Assembly (NCBI GenBank): GCA_038380435.1
Contig: JAWZYU010000028.1
Coordinates: 26,520,201-26,584,200, forward strand
Length of the DNA: 64,000 bases
Source of the DNA: Ryuthela nishihirai
Lineage: Eukaryota > Arthropoda > Arachnida > Araneae > Heptathelidae
Direction of reading: 5' to 3'
Position 1 is the stretch's first letter. Every line of letters begins with the position of its first letter. Below are positions 9,473 to 22,896 of the stretch, in pieces. The notes below the pieces were generated by a model. That model was given only the letters and a program-made list of their open reading frames with translations, ran no database searches and was not told where the DNA came from. Both the position numbers and the translations under genes were made by a program.

Positions 9473-10539
9473 AACTTTGGAGGATTGTTAGTTAGTTGAT
9501 TGAGAACTGTGAAACTGAATGAGAAGGTAAACAGACTTGAAAGAAAAAGCCCTTTTTTTGTGAAAAGCGAACAAAATTCAAATCGATTGACGCTTGAAAG
9601 ACTTTCCATACATTAGCATATTGCATCAAGTGCTGAAACTTTTGGAAAAGAAAAGCGTTAGAGATAATTATCATTTCCCCAGGGATTTCTTTTGCTGCAG
9701 AGATTTCATCTGTGCCGAGGGAAAGTCTTGACGTCATGTACCGGACGCTCCAAGAGCATTTTACTTTGTCGTTAGCTATCTTTACTGCCGAAATGGAAGT
9801 GATGACAAAGAGGTCGAAAGTGATAAAGAGAATGTCTCCGTAGCAACGATAGGGAATCATTCCAAACTGAGAGACGGAGGAGCAAGAGGGGGGGGGGGGC
9901 ATCCTTGTGTCCTCCTCTTCCACTTCATCACATCATCGAAGGTTCGGTAATGATGGCGATGGCCAGCTGCAGAAAGATTTCAATCAGGGATCGATAGCAC
10001 AAGGAAGACAGTGGATCTTGCTCTTTTTGGTTATCTGCTCTTTCTCTTTCTTCGTACTCTCTAACCATCCACTGGATCTTATAAAACTGCTGAAGTGAAA
10101 CAAAAAGAGGAGGACCCTCAAAGAAGAAGATGTGGAAGAGAGGAGAGAAATCTAATTATTGGTAGAAGATTCAAAATCAACAGAGCAACAACTGTGCTTC
10201 CGGTGGGGATTCTTGTAATATCTGACGTCATGCGCTGGATGCTCTGGAAAGACAAACACACGGAAAGTTTTTTTTTTCTTCCTTTGATGAACTTTCAGAC
10301 TGTTTTCTTTGAATGTGATGCTCTCAAGATGAAGAAATGGGAATCAGCATATTTTGCAACTAGTTGTATCACCGAAAGAGATTTTGTGATATCAACTGAT
10401 GTGGCTCAGTCAGAAATTGGGAGGAATGGATTAAACGGAGATCATAAGTATCCCAAGAATCCAACACACATCATAAGTATCCCATCCTCAACTGGACCAC
10501 CTGTTCAAGATAAGGCCATGCAGCGCAGCGAACCATACC
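9473..10539. other. Low-copy stretch, no gene recognised
   Basis: Contains a minus-strand frame of 143 codons (9492-9923) and a plus-strand frame of 192 codons (10095-10673) whose predicted proteins show no domain I recognise; both run through low-complexity bases and a G run at about 9889. I treat them as chance frames. Two tgacgtcatg motifs occur, at about 9731 and 10222. Confidence 0.4.
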
Positions 10540-10720
10540 ATTTACATGCTCATGGTATGGTTCTTCTGAACACGGTGTTGCGCTTAACGTCCCTCCAATC
10601 GTGCGGTGGGTTTTCCAAACCATTCGTGTCTGCTTTCTTAGTGAGAGCACAGCGGAGTTGGGGGAAAAAGTGATGCTGAAGACTTGAACCTCGCAACATC
10701 AGATTATGATTACACTTCCT
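10540..10720 (-). mobile_element. Old SINE fragment
   Basis: Decayed main-family SINE in reverse: a core with ttaacgtccctcc, then gacttgaacctcgc in place of the B box. Heavily diverged from the other copies. Confidence 0.5.
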
Positions 10721-10724
10721 TTGT

Positions 10725-11045
10725 ATGGGGTTTGATTCAGTCGGTAGCGCCTCAGGCTCGCAATCTGCAGTTCCAAGGTACGGTTCCTAATTTTGCCAGC
10801 ACTGAGATTGGTCTTCGTTAAACGTCACCGTAAACGCGTTAAGAAAGAGGACATCGATCGGCTTGAAATGACTTGCCTGTCAGATGGGTTGTTAAGCAGT
10901 GACTCCGTGTGCAGGAGGAACATACCCTTTGCACGCTAATAACACACCGGAAGGCTTTGATGGAACACTTCCATCTCTCTCCTAACAACTGTTTGGAGGG
11001 TTCACTTCCCCCAACCGTCTCTGAGCTCAGTTTTGTTCAAGACAC
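10725..11045 (+). mobile_element. Old SINE copy
   Basis: The A box (gattcagtcggtagcgcc), the core (gttaagcagtgactccgtgtg) and the tail (cttcccccaaccgtctctgag) are present but much diverged. Its B box is damaged. Confidence 0.65.
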
Positions 11046-11075
11046 CTGGAAGACTGCAAGGGGTAGTAGCGTTAA

Positions 11076-11459
11076 GGTGGGGTGGGGAGGAGGGCTCAGT
11101 CGGTAGCGCACCAGGCTTGTAATCTTCAGTTCCCAGGTTTGAGTCCCACTTGGGCCCTCGTTGAGATTTATCTCCGTAAAACTTCCCGCCCTTCCCTCGG
11201 TTAGTAGGGGACACCGATGGGCTTGGATAGGCTGCCGTCCATAGGATGGAACGTTAAGCTGTGACCCCGTGTGCGGGAGAGCCATACCCTGTACACGTTA
11301 AAAAACACACTGGATGGCCTTGATGGAAGAAGCTACCATATATCTTTCAACAGCTGTTCTAGTGGGTCCCCTCCCCCAACATTCTCTGAGTTTTTGAGGT
11401 CCTTGTGACCTGGCCATGGTTGCACAAAAAGTGCCACTCAGAGGTGAAATAACCCACAA
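11076..11459 (+). mobile_element. tRNA-derived SINE
   Basis: Nearly full length: head with ggctcagtcggtagcgcacc, B box ggtttgagtccc, core gggagagccataccctg, tail ending agaggtgaaataaccc. About as diverged as its neighbour at 11888, so of similar age. Confidence 0.85.
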
Positions 11460-11550
11460 CCATAAGCACCAGACGCGATATGCGCTCTTCTAGTTTTATT
11501 TTGTGTTCAAGCATACTTGTTTGTATTATGGTATAATTTAATTAATGTAT

Positions 11551-11760
11551 CCCATGGCCGAGTGGTTAGTGCGCTTGGCTACTAATCTAAGGACCTGGGT
11601 TCGAGCCCCGGGTAAGGCATGTATGTATGTATGTGTCGTTTTTCTGCTGAGGGCCTACCATCCTTTCAGATCATCTGCTATGACATATAAACTGACAGGC
11701 TCCTGTCAGACCTCTGTGGCAAGTAGGTGCTTGAGGGGGTATTTAAAAAATTTAATACCT
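11551..11760 (+). mobile_element. Second tRNA-derived SINE family, best copy
   Basis: Starts with a tRNA-like head: A box atggccgagtggttagtgcg, B box gggttcgagccccgg. The body has gggcctaccatcctttcag and gacaggctcctgtcagacc, ending gcttgagggggt. Its body shares no sequence with the main SINE. Confidence 0.75.
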
Positions 11761-11887
11761 AAATATTAGGTTGATGCAAAACTTCGTCCCTTTTTTGACA
11801 CTTGGCGGCGTCTGTTTAGCAAAATCGACATGTTAACAACTTCAAACATATAAGATTTGAAAGGTGAGAATATTTGAAAGGTGACAT

Positions 11888-12676
11888 TTCACCGAGCCAT
11901 AGTGATAGCGCACCAGGCTCATAATCTTCATTTCCCAGATTCGAGTCCCACTTGGGCCCTCGTTGAGATTTATCTCCGAAAAACTCCTTTCCCTACCCAC
12001 GATCAATAGGGGACACTCATTCTTCCAGCAGCGTGATTGGCTTGGAAAGACACCGTTCGTCCAATGGGAAGTTAAGCAGTGTCCCCGTGTGTGGGAGAGC
12101 CATACCCTGTGCACGTTAAAGAACACACTGGATGGCCTTGACGGAAGACTACCATTTGTCTCCCAACGCTGTTCCAGTGGGTTCCTTCCCCAACCTTCTC
12201 TTAATCTTCGGGGTCCTTGTTACCTTGGCATTGAGCCCATTGTGTGCAAAAAAGTGCCGTTCGAAGGGTTGGGTTGTTTTACCTCTGAGCGGCACTTTTT
12301 TGCACACCATGGGCTAAATGGCCAGGTCACATGGACCCCGAATACTCAGAGAAGGTTAAGGGAGGGGACCCACTGGAACAGCTGTTGGGAGACAGAAGGT
12401 TCCCTCCCGTCAAGGCCATCCAGCGTGTTGTTTAACGTGTACAGGGTATGGCTCTCCCGCACACGGGGCCACGGCTTAACGTCCCATCCGACGGACGGCG
12501 GCCTTTCCAACCCCATCGGTGTCCCCTACTGACCGTGGGCAGGGCGGGGAATTTTGTGGAGATAAATCTCAACGTTGACCCAGCTGGGACTCGAACCTAA
12601 GAACTACAGATTACGAGCCTGGCGCGCTACCGACTGAGCCACCCCGCCCCACCGTTCGAAGGTAAAACAACCCTAC
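11888..12676 (+). mobile_element. SINE interrupted by a younger SINE
   Basis: The outer copy runs from ccgagccatagtgatagcg to tgccgttcgaag and resumes after the inner element with ggtaaaacaaccctac. The target duplication is ccgttcgaag at 12257-12266 and 12652-12661. Confidence 0.85.
12267..12651 (-). mobile_element. Full-length SINE nested in an older SINE
   Basis: Complete minus-strand copy from tail (ggttgggttgttttacctc) to head (gactgagccaccccgcccc), bounded by exact 10-bp duplications of the outer SINE. It is close to the other young copies at 15057, 23622 and 28576. Confidence 0.92.
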
Positions 12677-13056
12677 CGTTAAGGTCTCAAATCGATTTCT
12701 GTATGGTAATTCCCAATATTTTCTGATTCGTTCCACTTTAGGAACTATAGCTCATATCATACGATGTCTACGAAAGTTTCCTCCTGGATGAATGAGCAAA
12801 GCTTTTCATCCCTTTCCCTGATGGTCTTTTCTGAAGCATCCATCAACCCCGTTTTATTAGTTGCTCTCGTGACAAGTCGTAAGAAATGCTTAGATCAGGG
12901 GTTCTCAACGTGGGGTACGCGATAAAATTTTTTGGGGTGCGCCGTGAGAGCTCAAAAGTCGCTAGATCTAGTAACAAAGTCGCTAAGTTGGCAACATTGC
13001 TACTGATTAATTTTTGAGAACTGAGTGACGAAGAACGGCGCTGTAGTTCATGTCTG

Positions 13057-13777
13057 TACAGTCGGTCAAAAAAGTATCCCAACACTGTGGTTGATTACAG
13101 AATTCAGAAAAAATATCTGGCAGCGATTTTTTTAGAATTTAGTGATCTGGCAACCTTCGTGTCACGTGATTACAGAATTCAGGAAAAATATCTGGAGCGT
13201 GTACAGCAACTGTACACGCTCCAATTACCGTTCACAGCAAATTGGAGCGTGTGCAGTAACTGTACACGCTCCAGTTTGCTGTGAACGGTAAATGCACACG
13301 CTCAATATTTCCGTGAGTGAGCCCACACGATCCAGGTTTTTGTGAGCTCATACGCTCAATATTTCCGTGAGTGAGCCCACACGTTCCAGGTTTTTGTGAG
13401 CTCATACGCTCAATATTTCCGTGAGTGAGCCCACACGATCCAGGTTTTTGTGAGCTCACAAGATCCAATGTGCTGTGAACATTAACCGCAACCGCTCCAG
13501 TTTGCTGTGAACGGTAACTGCACACGCTCCATATTCATTGCATTATATATTCATACGCATTATATATATTAAAAAATATCCGAACACTATGGTTGATTAG
13601 AGAATTCAGAAAAAATATCTGGCAACGATTTTTTTTTAGAAATTAGTGATCTGGCAATCTTCGTGTCACGTGACACGAAGGTTGCCAGATCACTATTTCT
13701 AAAATAATCGTTGCCAGATATTTTTTCTGAATTCTGTAATCAACCACAGTGTTCGTATACTTTTTTGGCCAACTGTA
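13057..13777. mobile_element. Palindromic TA-flanked MITE inside the hAT leader
   Basis: Ends tacagtcggtcaaaaaagt and acttttttggccaactgta at TA sites. Its centre holds a 54-bp unit (gctcaatatttccgtgag ... ggtttttgtgagctca) repeated three times, in the opposite orientation to the copy at 7903. It lies in the non-coding 5' part of the hAT. Confidence 0.8.
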
Positions 13778-14916
13778 CACGTTTGTCCTCCCTTCCCTAT
13801 CTGAAAGCCGAACCTACCCGAACAGCTGATCGCCCAGTCAAAACATCCATTCTAAGTGAGTGAATGTGCCTTCTTACTGCTCTATGTATTTGTTGTGATT
13901 TATTTCACTTGCTGTGCTTAAAGGTATTTTTAGTCTTCAGTTTACTGTGAAGTTAAATGAATATGTTTCTAAAGTGCCTTGAAACATGGATAAATGGATA
14001 ATTAAGAAGAAAAGTAACGTGGAGTCGACTGCTTCTACATCTACGACTACGTCATCATCCCATATGAGTAAAGAGGTGGATTCAGCAATAACCAAAAGAA
14101 CGTTAAATGTTAAACAATCAAGTGACAAAAAAAACAAAAAAAACGTAAATATTATGAATCATATTTACAATTTGGTTTTACATGGACAGGAAATTTAGTA
14201 GAATCAAATCCACAGTGCGTTGTTTGCTCTGAATTCCTGGCACAAAATTCTACGAAACCGTCTCTTTTATGGCGACACTTTGAAACAAAACATGAGATTT
14301 TAAAAAATAAGGCCTTTACGCTATTTTGAACGTCTTTTGAAAGACTTGAGTAGTAGAAAAACCGTAATCAAGCATTTTTCTGGTGTAGAAGAAAATGAAA
14401 GTGCACTTAAAGCGTCTTACCAAGTGAGCCTTCAAATTGTCAAAGTCGGAAAGGCTCACACAACAGGCGAGTCACTCATTCTTCCAGTAGCGGAAGAAAT
14501 AGCTCCTTATATGTTTGGTTAAGAAAGAGGCAAACCTTGTCAGAACCACACAGTTTGTCAAACGACACAGTTTCTAGGATAATTAAAGATATGGCCTCTA
14601 ATATTAAGGACAAACACATTCAAGCTGTTCAATGTAGCCAGTGGTTTGCCATACAAGTGGATGAGTCCACAGACGTAGCTGGGCTAGCTCAATTACTTGT
14701 TTTTGTGCGTGGAAAATTCCAGGATGCACTATTGGAAGATATTTTATTTTGTAAGCCTCTCAAAACTTCTACTACGGGTGAGGATATTTTTAATATGATT
14801 GATTCATTTTTTTGCCGAAAACAACCTTGAATGGAAAAATTGTATTTCTGTATGTACTGACGGAGCAAAAGCAATGAGTGGTTATATCACAGGACTAACT
14901 AGCAGGTCGTATAAAA

Positions 14917-15056
14917 CACCAGAGTGTAAGTATAAACACCAGAGTAGCACCAGAGTGTAAGTATAAACACCAGAGTAGCACCAGAGTGTAAGTATAAACA
15001 CCAGAGTAGCACCAGAGTGTAAGTATAAACACCAGAGTAGCAACAGAGTGTAAGTT
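14917..15056. repeat. 31-bp minisatellite inside the transposase gene
   Basis: Unit caccagagtgtaagtataaa plus accagagtagc, repeated about four and a half times with few differences. It sits just after the CTDGAKAMSG segment. A copy of its unit edge became the target duplication of the adjoining SINE. Confidence 0.9.
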
Positions 15057-15448
15057 GTTTGGGTTGGGTTGTTTTACCTCTGAGCGGCACTTTTTTGCAC
15101 ACCATGGACTAAATGGCCAGGTCACATGGACCCCGAAGGCTCAGAGAAGGTTGGGGGAGGGGACCCACTGGAACAACTGTTGGGAGACAGATGGTAGCCT
15201 CCCGTCAAGGCCATCCAGTGTGTTCTTTAACATGCACAGGGTATGGCACTCCCGCACACCGGGCCACGGCTTAACGTCCCACCCGACGGACGGCGGCCTT
15301 TCCAAGCCCATCAGTGTCCCCTACTGACTGTGGGCAGGGCGGGGAATTTTGCGGAGATCAATATCAACGCTGATCCAGCTGGGACTCGAACATGGGAATT
15401 ACAGGTTACGAGCCTGGCGCGCTACCGACTGAGCCACCCCCGCCCCGC
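15057..15448 (-). mobile_element. Full-length SINE inserted in the hAT transposase
   Basis: Complete copy from gtttgggttgggttg to gccacccccgccccgc. Target duplication cagagtgtaagtt is exact at 15044-15056 and 15449-15461. It postdates the minisatellite, whose unit it duplicated. Confidence 0.93.
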
Positions 15449-15520
15449 CAGAGTGTAAGTTCACTCATTGTTGTCTTCACCGTGAAGCGCTAATAGCTAA
15501 ATACCTCCCTGATGATTTGA

Positions 15521-15685
<165 letters not shown>

Positions 15686-16174
15686 TAATTTGAACTCCAC
15701 AATGAAGTACACCATTTTTCATCGACCACGAGTTTCGACTTTCTTTGAAACTACAAGACTTAGAATGGCTTTCTACGGTTAGCATATTTAGCTGGTATTT
15801 TTGAGAACATGAATATTTTGAACTTATTATTGCAAGGAGACAACGTTGATGTGTTCTATGTTGAGAAGAAAACAGAGGTCATGAAAAAAAATTGTCTCTG
15901 GGAAAACGGAATTAAAAAGAACAGCTATCTATTAAAAAGAATCAGCGACTAGAATTCATTTCTTAAGAAAATGAGCAAACGATTGCAGACTCTAAGACAT
16001 CAGACAACCATTAATAGTTCACTTAATTAAGCACTCTTACAACTCTTATAAGGCAGTATTTTCCACCACCTGATGAAGCGCAAGAATGGATTCGAGACCC
16101 CTTCGCATTTGATTTTCAAAAATGTAAGCTTCCATTTCCAATAAAGAAGAGTTGATTGAGATATCTTGTGAAAA

Positions 16175-19100
16175 TAGTACATTTCCAGGGATACGTGAAG
16201 CCTAAAAGGTTGAGAAACACTGAAATATATGTTTTATTTTATTCCCATTGTTATACTATAACTATAGTTTTATCTATCTATACAAGGGATACGCCAGTTA
16301 CGTACACATTTCCAGCGGGTACGTGAAGCATAAAAGGTTGAGAACCACTAATATATATGTTTTATTTTATTCCCATTGTTATACTATAACTATAGTTTTA
16401 TCCATCTATACAAGGGGTACGCCAGTTACATACACATTTCCAGGGGGTACGTGAAGCATAAAAGTTTGAGAACCACTGATATATATGTTTTATTTAATTC
16501 CCATTGTTATACTATAACTATAGTTTTATCTATCTATACAAGGGGCACGCCAGTTGCATACACATTTCCAGGGGGTACGTGAAGCATAAAAGGTTGAGAA
16601 CCATTGATATATATGTTTTATTTTATTCCCATTGTTATACTATAACTATAGTTTTATCTATCTATACAAGGGATACGCCAGTTACATACACATTTCCAGG
16701 GGGTACGTGAAGCATAAAAGGTTGAGAACCACTGATATTTATGTTTTATTTTATTCCTATTGTTATACTATAACTATAGTTTTATCTATCTATACAAGGG
16801 ATACGCCAGTTACATACACATTTCCAGGGGGTACGTGAAGCATAAAAGGTTGAGAACCACTGATATTTATGTTTTATTCCCATTGTTATACTATAACTAT
16901 AGTTTTATCTATCTATACAAGGGATACGCCAGTTACATACACATTTCCAGGGGGTACGTGAAGCATAAAAGGTTGAGAACCACTGATATTTATGTTTTAT
17001 TCCCATTGTTATACTATAACTATAGTTTTATCTATCTATACAAGGGATACGCCAGTTACATACACATTTCCAGGGGGTACGTGAAGCATAAAAGGGTGAG
17101 AACCACTGATATATATGTTTTATTTTATTCCCATTGTTATACTATAACTATAGTTTTATCTATCTATACAAGGGATACGCCAGTTACATACACATTTCCA
17201 GGGGGTACGTGAAGCATAAAAGGTTGAGAACCACTGATATATATGTTTTATTTTATTCCCATTGTTATACTATAACTATAGTTTTATCTATCAATACAAG
17301 GGGTACGCCAGTTACATAGACATTTCCAGGGGGTACGTGAAGCATAAAAGGTTGAGAACCACTAATATATATGTTTTATTTTATTCCCATTGTTATACTA
17401 TAACTATAGTTTTATCAGTCAATACAAGTGGTACGCCAGTTACATACACATTTTCAGGGGGTACGTGAAGCATAAAAGGTTGAGAACCACTGATATTTAT
17501 GTTTTATTTTATTCCCATTGTTATACTATAACTATAGTATTATCTATCTATACAAGAGGTACGCCAGTTACATACACATTTCCAGGGGGTACGTGAAGCA
17601 TAAAAGGTTGAGAACCACTGATATATATGTTTTATTTTATTCCCATTGTTATACTATAACTATAGTTTTATCTATCTATACAAGGGATACGCCAGTTACA
17701 TACACATTTCCAGGGGGTACGTGAAGCATAAAAGGTTGAGAACCACTGATATTTATATTTTATTCCCATTGTTATACTATAACTATAGTTTTATCTATCT
17801 ATACAAGGGATACGCCAGTTACATACACATTTCCAGGGGGTACGTGAAGCATAAAAGGGTGAGAACCACTGATATATATGTTTTATTTTATTCCCATTGT
17901 TATACTATAACTATAGTTTTATCTATCTATGCAAGAGGTACGCCAGTTACATACACATTTCGAGGGGGGTACGTGAAGCATAAAATTTTGAGAACCACTG
18001 ATATATATGTTTTATTTTATTCCCATTGTTATACTATAACTATAGTTTTATCTATCAATACAAGGGGTACGCCAGTTACATACACATTTCCAGGGGGTAC
18101 GTGAAGCATAAAAGGTTGAGAACCACTCTTATGTTTTTTTTTATTCCCATTGTTATACTATAATATAGTTTTATCTATCTGTACAAGGGGTACGCCAGTT
18201 ACATACACATTTCCAGGGGGTACGTGAAGCATAAAAGGTTGAGAACCACTAATATATATATGTTTTATTTTATTCCCATTGTTATACTATACCTATAGTT
18301 TTATCTATCTATACAAGGTGTACGCCAGTTACATACAAATTTTCAGGGGATACGTGAAGCATAAAAGGTTGAGAACCACTGATATTTATGTTTTATTTTA
18401 TACCCATTGTTATACTATAACTATAGTTTTATCTATCTATACAAGAGGTACGCTAGTTACATACACATTTCCAGGGGGTACGTGAAGCATAAAAGGTTGA
18501 GAACCACTGATATATATGTTTTATTTTATTCCCATTGTTATACTATAACTATAGTTTTATCTATCTATACAAGGGATACGCCAGTTACATACACATTTCC
18601 AGGGGGTACCTGAAGCATAAAAGGTTGAGAACCACTGATATTTATGTTTTATTTTATTCCCATTGTTATACTATAACTATAGTTTTATGTATCTATACAA
18701 GGGATACGCCAGTTACATACACATTTCCAGGGGGTACGTGAAGCATAAAAGGTTGAGAATCACTGATATATATGTTTTATTTTATTCCCATTGTTATACT
18801 ATAACTATAGTTTTATCTATCTATACAAGAGGTACGCCAGTTACATAGACATTTCCAGGGGGTACGTGAAGCATAAAAGGTTGAGAACCACTGATATATA
18901 TATATGTTTTATTTTATTCCCATTGTTATACTATAACTATAGTTTTATCTATCAATACAAGGGGTACGCCAGTTACATACACATTTCCAGGGGGTACGTG
19001 AAACATAAAAGGTTGAGAACCACTGCTGTGTTTTTTTTTATTCCCATTGTTATACTATAATATAGTTTTATCTATCTATACAAGGGGTACGCCAGTTACA

Positions 19101-21053
19101 TACACATTTCCAGGGGGTACGTGAAGCATAAAAGGTTGAGAACCACTAATATATATGTTTTATTTTATTCCCATTGTTATACTATAACTATAGTTTTATC
19201 TATCTATACAAGGTGTACGCCAGTTACATACACATTTTCAGGGGGTACGTGAAGCATAAAAGGTTGAGAACCACTGATATTTATGTTTTATTTTATTCCC
19301 ATTGTTATGCTATATCTATAGTTTTATCTATCTATACAAGAGGTACGCCAGTTACATACACATTTCCAGGGGGTACGTGAAGCATAAAAGGTTGAGAACC
19401 ACTGATATATATGTTTTATTTTATTCCCATTGTTATACTATAACTATAGTTTTATCTATCTATACAAGGGATACGCCAGTTACATACACATTTCCAGGGG
19501 GTACGTGAAGCATAAAAGGTTGAGAACCACTGATATTTATGTTTTATTTTATTCCCATTGTTATACTATAACTATAGTTTTATCTATCTATACAAGGGAT
19601 ACGCCAGTTACATACACATTTCCAGGGGGTACGTGAAGCATAAAAGGTTGAGAACCACTGATATATATGTTTTATTCCCATTGTTATACTATAACTATAG
19701 TTTTATCTATCTATACAAGAGGTACGCCAGTTACATACACATTTCCATGGGGTACGTGAAGCATAAAAGGTTGAGAACCACTGATATATATGTTTTATTT
19801 TATTCCCATTGTTATACTATAACTATAGTTTTATCTATCAATACAAGGGGTACGCCAGTTACATACACATTTCCAGGGGGTACGTGAAGCATGAAAGGTT
19901 GAGAACCACTGCTATGTTTTTTTTATTCCCATTGTTATACTATAATATAGTTTTATCTATCTATACAAGGGGTACGCCAGTTACATACACATTTCCAGGG
20001 GGTACGTGAAGCATAAAAGGTTGAGAACCACTGATAAATATGTTTTATTTTATTCCCATTGTTATACTATAACTATAGTTTTATCTATCTATACAAGAGG
20101 TACGCCAGTTACATACACATTTCCAGAGGGTACGTGAAGCATAAAAGGTTGAGAACCACTGCTATGTTTTTTTTATTCCCATTGTTATACTATAATATAG
20201 TTTTATCTATCTATACAAGGGGTACGCCAGTTACATACACATTTCCAGGGGGTACGTGAAGCATAAAAGGTTGAGAACCACTGATATTTATGTTTTATTT
20301 TATTCCCATTGTTATACTATAACTATAGTTTTATCTATCTATACAAGAGGTACGCCAGTTACATACACATTTCCAGGGGGTACGTGAAGCATAATAGGTT
20401 GAGAACCACTGATATATATGTTTTATTTTATTCCCATTGTTATACTATAACTATAGTTTTATCTATCTATACAAGGGATACGCCAGTTACATACACATTT
20501 CCAGGGGGTACGTGAAGCATAAAAGGTTGAGAACCACTGATATTTATGTTTTATTTTATTCCCATTGTTATACTATAACTATAGTTTTATCTATCTATAC
20601 AAGGGATACGCCAGTTACATACACATTTGCAGGGGGTACGTGAAGCATAAAAGGTTGAGAACCACTGATATTTATGTTTTATTTTATTCCCATTGTTATA
20701 CTATAACTATAGTTTTATCTATCTATACAAGGGATACGCCAGTTACATACACATTTCCAGGGGGTACGTGAAGCATAAAAGGTTGAGAACCACTGATATA
20801 TATATGTTTTATTTTATTCCTTTTGTTATACTATAACTATAGTTTTATCTATCAATACAAGGGGTACGCCAGTTACATACACATTTCCAGGGGGTTCGTG
20901 AAGCATAAAAGGTTGAGAACCACTAATATATATGTTTTATTTTATTCCCATTGTTATACTATAACTATAGTTTTATCTATCAATACAAGGGGTACGCCAG
21001 TTACATACACATTTTCAGGGGGTACGTGAAGCATAAAAGGTCGAGAACCACTG
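16175..21053 (+). repeat. Satellite array A: about 38 copies of the hAT 3' end
   Basis: Main period 128 bp, with 118-, 122- and 125-bp variants that lack part of the attttattccc stretch or carry a short tttttta variant. Each unit ends aaaggttgagaaccactg, the hAT terminal repeat, after catttccagggggtacgtg and agcataaaa. The last unit ends exactly at the element boundary. The short frames of about 68 codons that repeat every 128 bp are by-products, since 128 is not a multiple of three. Confidence 0.95.
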
Positions 21054-21274
21054 GGTTAGAGCAACGTGACAGGTCGTAAGAGAGCTTAGATTAACTCTGA
21101 GGCTAAAAAGTTTCCTGCAGCATAGGAATTGCGAAGGAAATATTGTGAAAAAAACTGCTTTCTTTAGCTTATTGAATTTAAGTTGACTGGCCATGTGAGA
21201 ATATTAGGCCATAATGTTTAAAGAATACAGTTATCAGATCTCAACTTCGTTGAAGAATCGATTTAAAGACACTT

Positions 21275-21444
21275 ATTGAGTTCAGTTGTTTTAACTCTGA
21301 GAGGTGCTTTTTTCACACAAGGGCTAAATGGTCCGATCACAAGGACACCGAAGGCTCAGAGAAAGTTGGGGGAGGGGTCTTACTAGAACAGCTGTTAGGA
21401 GACAGATGATAGCCACCTGTCAAGTCCATCCAGAGTGTTCTTAA
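21275..21444 (-). mobile_element. SINE fragment cut by a minisatellite
   Basis: Tail half only: ttgttttaactctgagaggtg, gggctaaatgg and ccatccagagtgttctt. It ends where the minisatellite begins. Confidence 0.75.
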
Positions 21445-21810
21445 TTAGAGATCATGGAGAAATGTAGAGATCATGGAGGAGTTGCCCTGATAGCAAACTA
21501 GAGATCGTGGAGGAGTTACCCTCACAGAAAACTAGAGATCGTGGAGAAGGTGATAACAAACTAGAGATCGTGGAGGACTCGACCTAACAACCAACTAGAG
21601 ATCGTGGAGGACTCGACCTAACAGCCAACTAGAGATCGTGGAGGACTCGACCTAACAGCCAACTAGAGATCGTGGAGGACTCGACCTAACAGCAAACTAG
21701 AGATCGCGGAGTGGACCTGACAGCAAACTAGAGATCGCGGAGTGGACCTGACAGCAAACTATAGATCGTGGAGAAGTTAACCTGATAGAAAACTAGAGAT
21801 CGTGTTGTAA
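21445..21810 (+). repeat. Minisatellite of 27-34 bp units
   Basis: Units begin ctagagatcgtggagg and continue actcgacctaacagccaa. Around a dozen copies are visible, the middle four being nearly identical at 34 bp and the outer ones shorter and diverged. One isolated unit occurs inside the SINE at about 22435. Confidence 0.9.
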
Positions 21811-22211
21811 CGACATGAACTGTAGTCTCCTGGAAGGCCCCTCTCCATTATTGGCAGCGAATTTGCCCTAAGACGACAGAAGAGTTTATGCATACATTCT
21901 TGTGTATGATGAGGTTACTTTTATTACTGGTAATAATATTGTTTTTAAAACGCGACAAAAGTTGAATAGTTCATAGCATTAAATCGATGAAATATTTTTT
22001 CTGTATCCGTTTATACATAATGCAAAAGTCTGTTCTTAACCGACATTGATTTCTCTTTGGCATTCCATGCTTTGTAAAGTAATTCAACTTTCCATCTTTT
22101 ATTCATAAGAGTGCGTTCTGGGTAAATACCGAAGACATGTTTTGACAAAACCATCTGTGTCAGATGATGAAGACATGAAGACATCTTCTTTCATAAATGT
22201 CACTTTGTAGA
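21811..22211. other. Unique stretch, nothing recognised
   Basis: A+T-rich sequence between the minisatellite and the next SINE. No long frame or repeat signature is seen. Confidence 0.4.
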
Positions 22212-22610
22212 GGCGGGGGTAAATCAGCCGGTAGCACGCCAGGCTCATAATCTGTAGTTCCTAGGTTCGAGTCCCAGTTGGGTCAGCGTCGAGATTTATC
22301 TCTGCAAATATTCCCTGCCCACGTTCAGTAGGGGACACCGATGGGCTTATAAAGGCCGCCGTCCGTCGGATGGGACGTTAAGCCGTGGCCTCGAGTGCTG
22401 GAGAGCCATACCCTGTGCACGTTAAAGAACACGCTAGAGATCGTGGAGAAGGCTGGATGGCCTTGACGGGAGGCTACCATCTGTCTCCCAACAGCTGTTC
22501 CAGTGGGTCCCCTCCTCCAACCTTTTCTGAGTCATCGGGATCCATGTGACCTGGTCATTTTGCCCATGGTGTGCAAAAACAATGCCGCTCAGAGGTATAT
22601 ATCAACCCTA
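22212..22610 (+). mobile_element. SINE with a 20-bp minisatellite unit inside
   Basis: Full-length main-family SINE from ggcgggggtaaatcagccgg to the tail. Between aagaacacg and gctggatgg sits tagagatcgtggagaag (about 22434-22453), a unit of the minisatellite at 21445. Flanking bases do not give a clear target duplication. Confidence 0.85.
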
Positions 22611-22896
22611 CCCAAATGTCAGTTGTACTCCTATAAAGTGGAGCTTCTCTCAGCGCATCCGTGGCTCCAGCAAGAGTCCAGAAGCAAAGTCGAACTTGTT
22701 TGTGAAGTGCTAATTGGCTAAAAATATATTTCCATTACTTTTTCGTTTCAAAATGCTTGAGAGAAGATCCTTGCTACTTGTTCATAGAGGTCTCTCTTCG
22801 CACGGGATAGAAAGCCCAGCCTGCAGCGTGCTCTTCTGTCCGTGGAGAGGTTTTACATAATAAATATATTAAAAATGCCTCTCTTCCCTTTGAGCC
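22611..22896. other. Unique stretch, nothing recognised
   Basis: No frame, tRNA box or repeat end recognised. Confidence 0.4.

Noticed and set aside
9492..10673. Frames of 143 (minus) and 192 (plus) codons as possible genes
   Set aside because: No recognisable domain, low-complexity stretches, and the second runs into an old SINE. Kept only as a remark.
11551..11620. A stand-alone tRNA gene at the head of the second SINE
   Set aside because: It is continuous with the SINE body and lacks clear acceptor pairing; the same body recurs without it elsewhere.
16248..21029. Dozens of 60-150-codon frames starting MLYYNYSFIYLYKGYAS, repeated every 128 bp
   Set aside because: They are readings of the satellite unit. 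The period is not a multiple of three, frames end when unit length changes, and the same segment is read in two frames.
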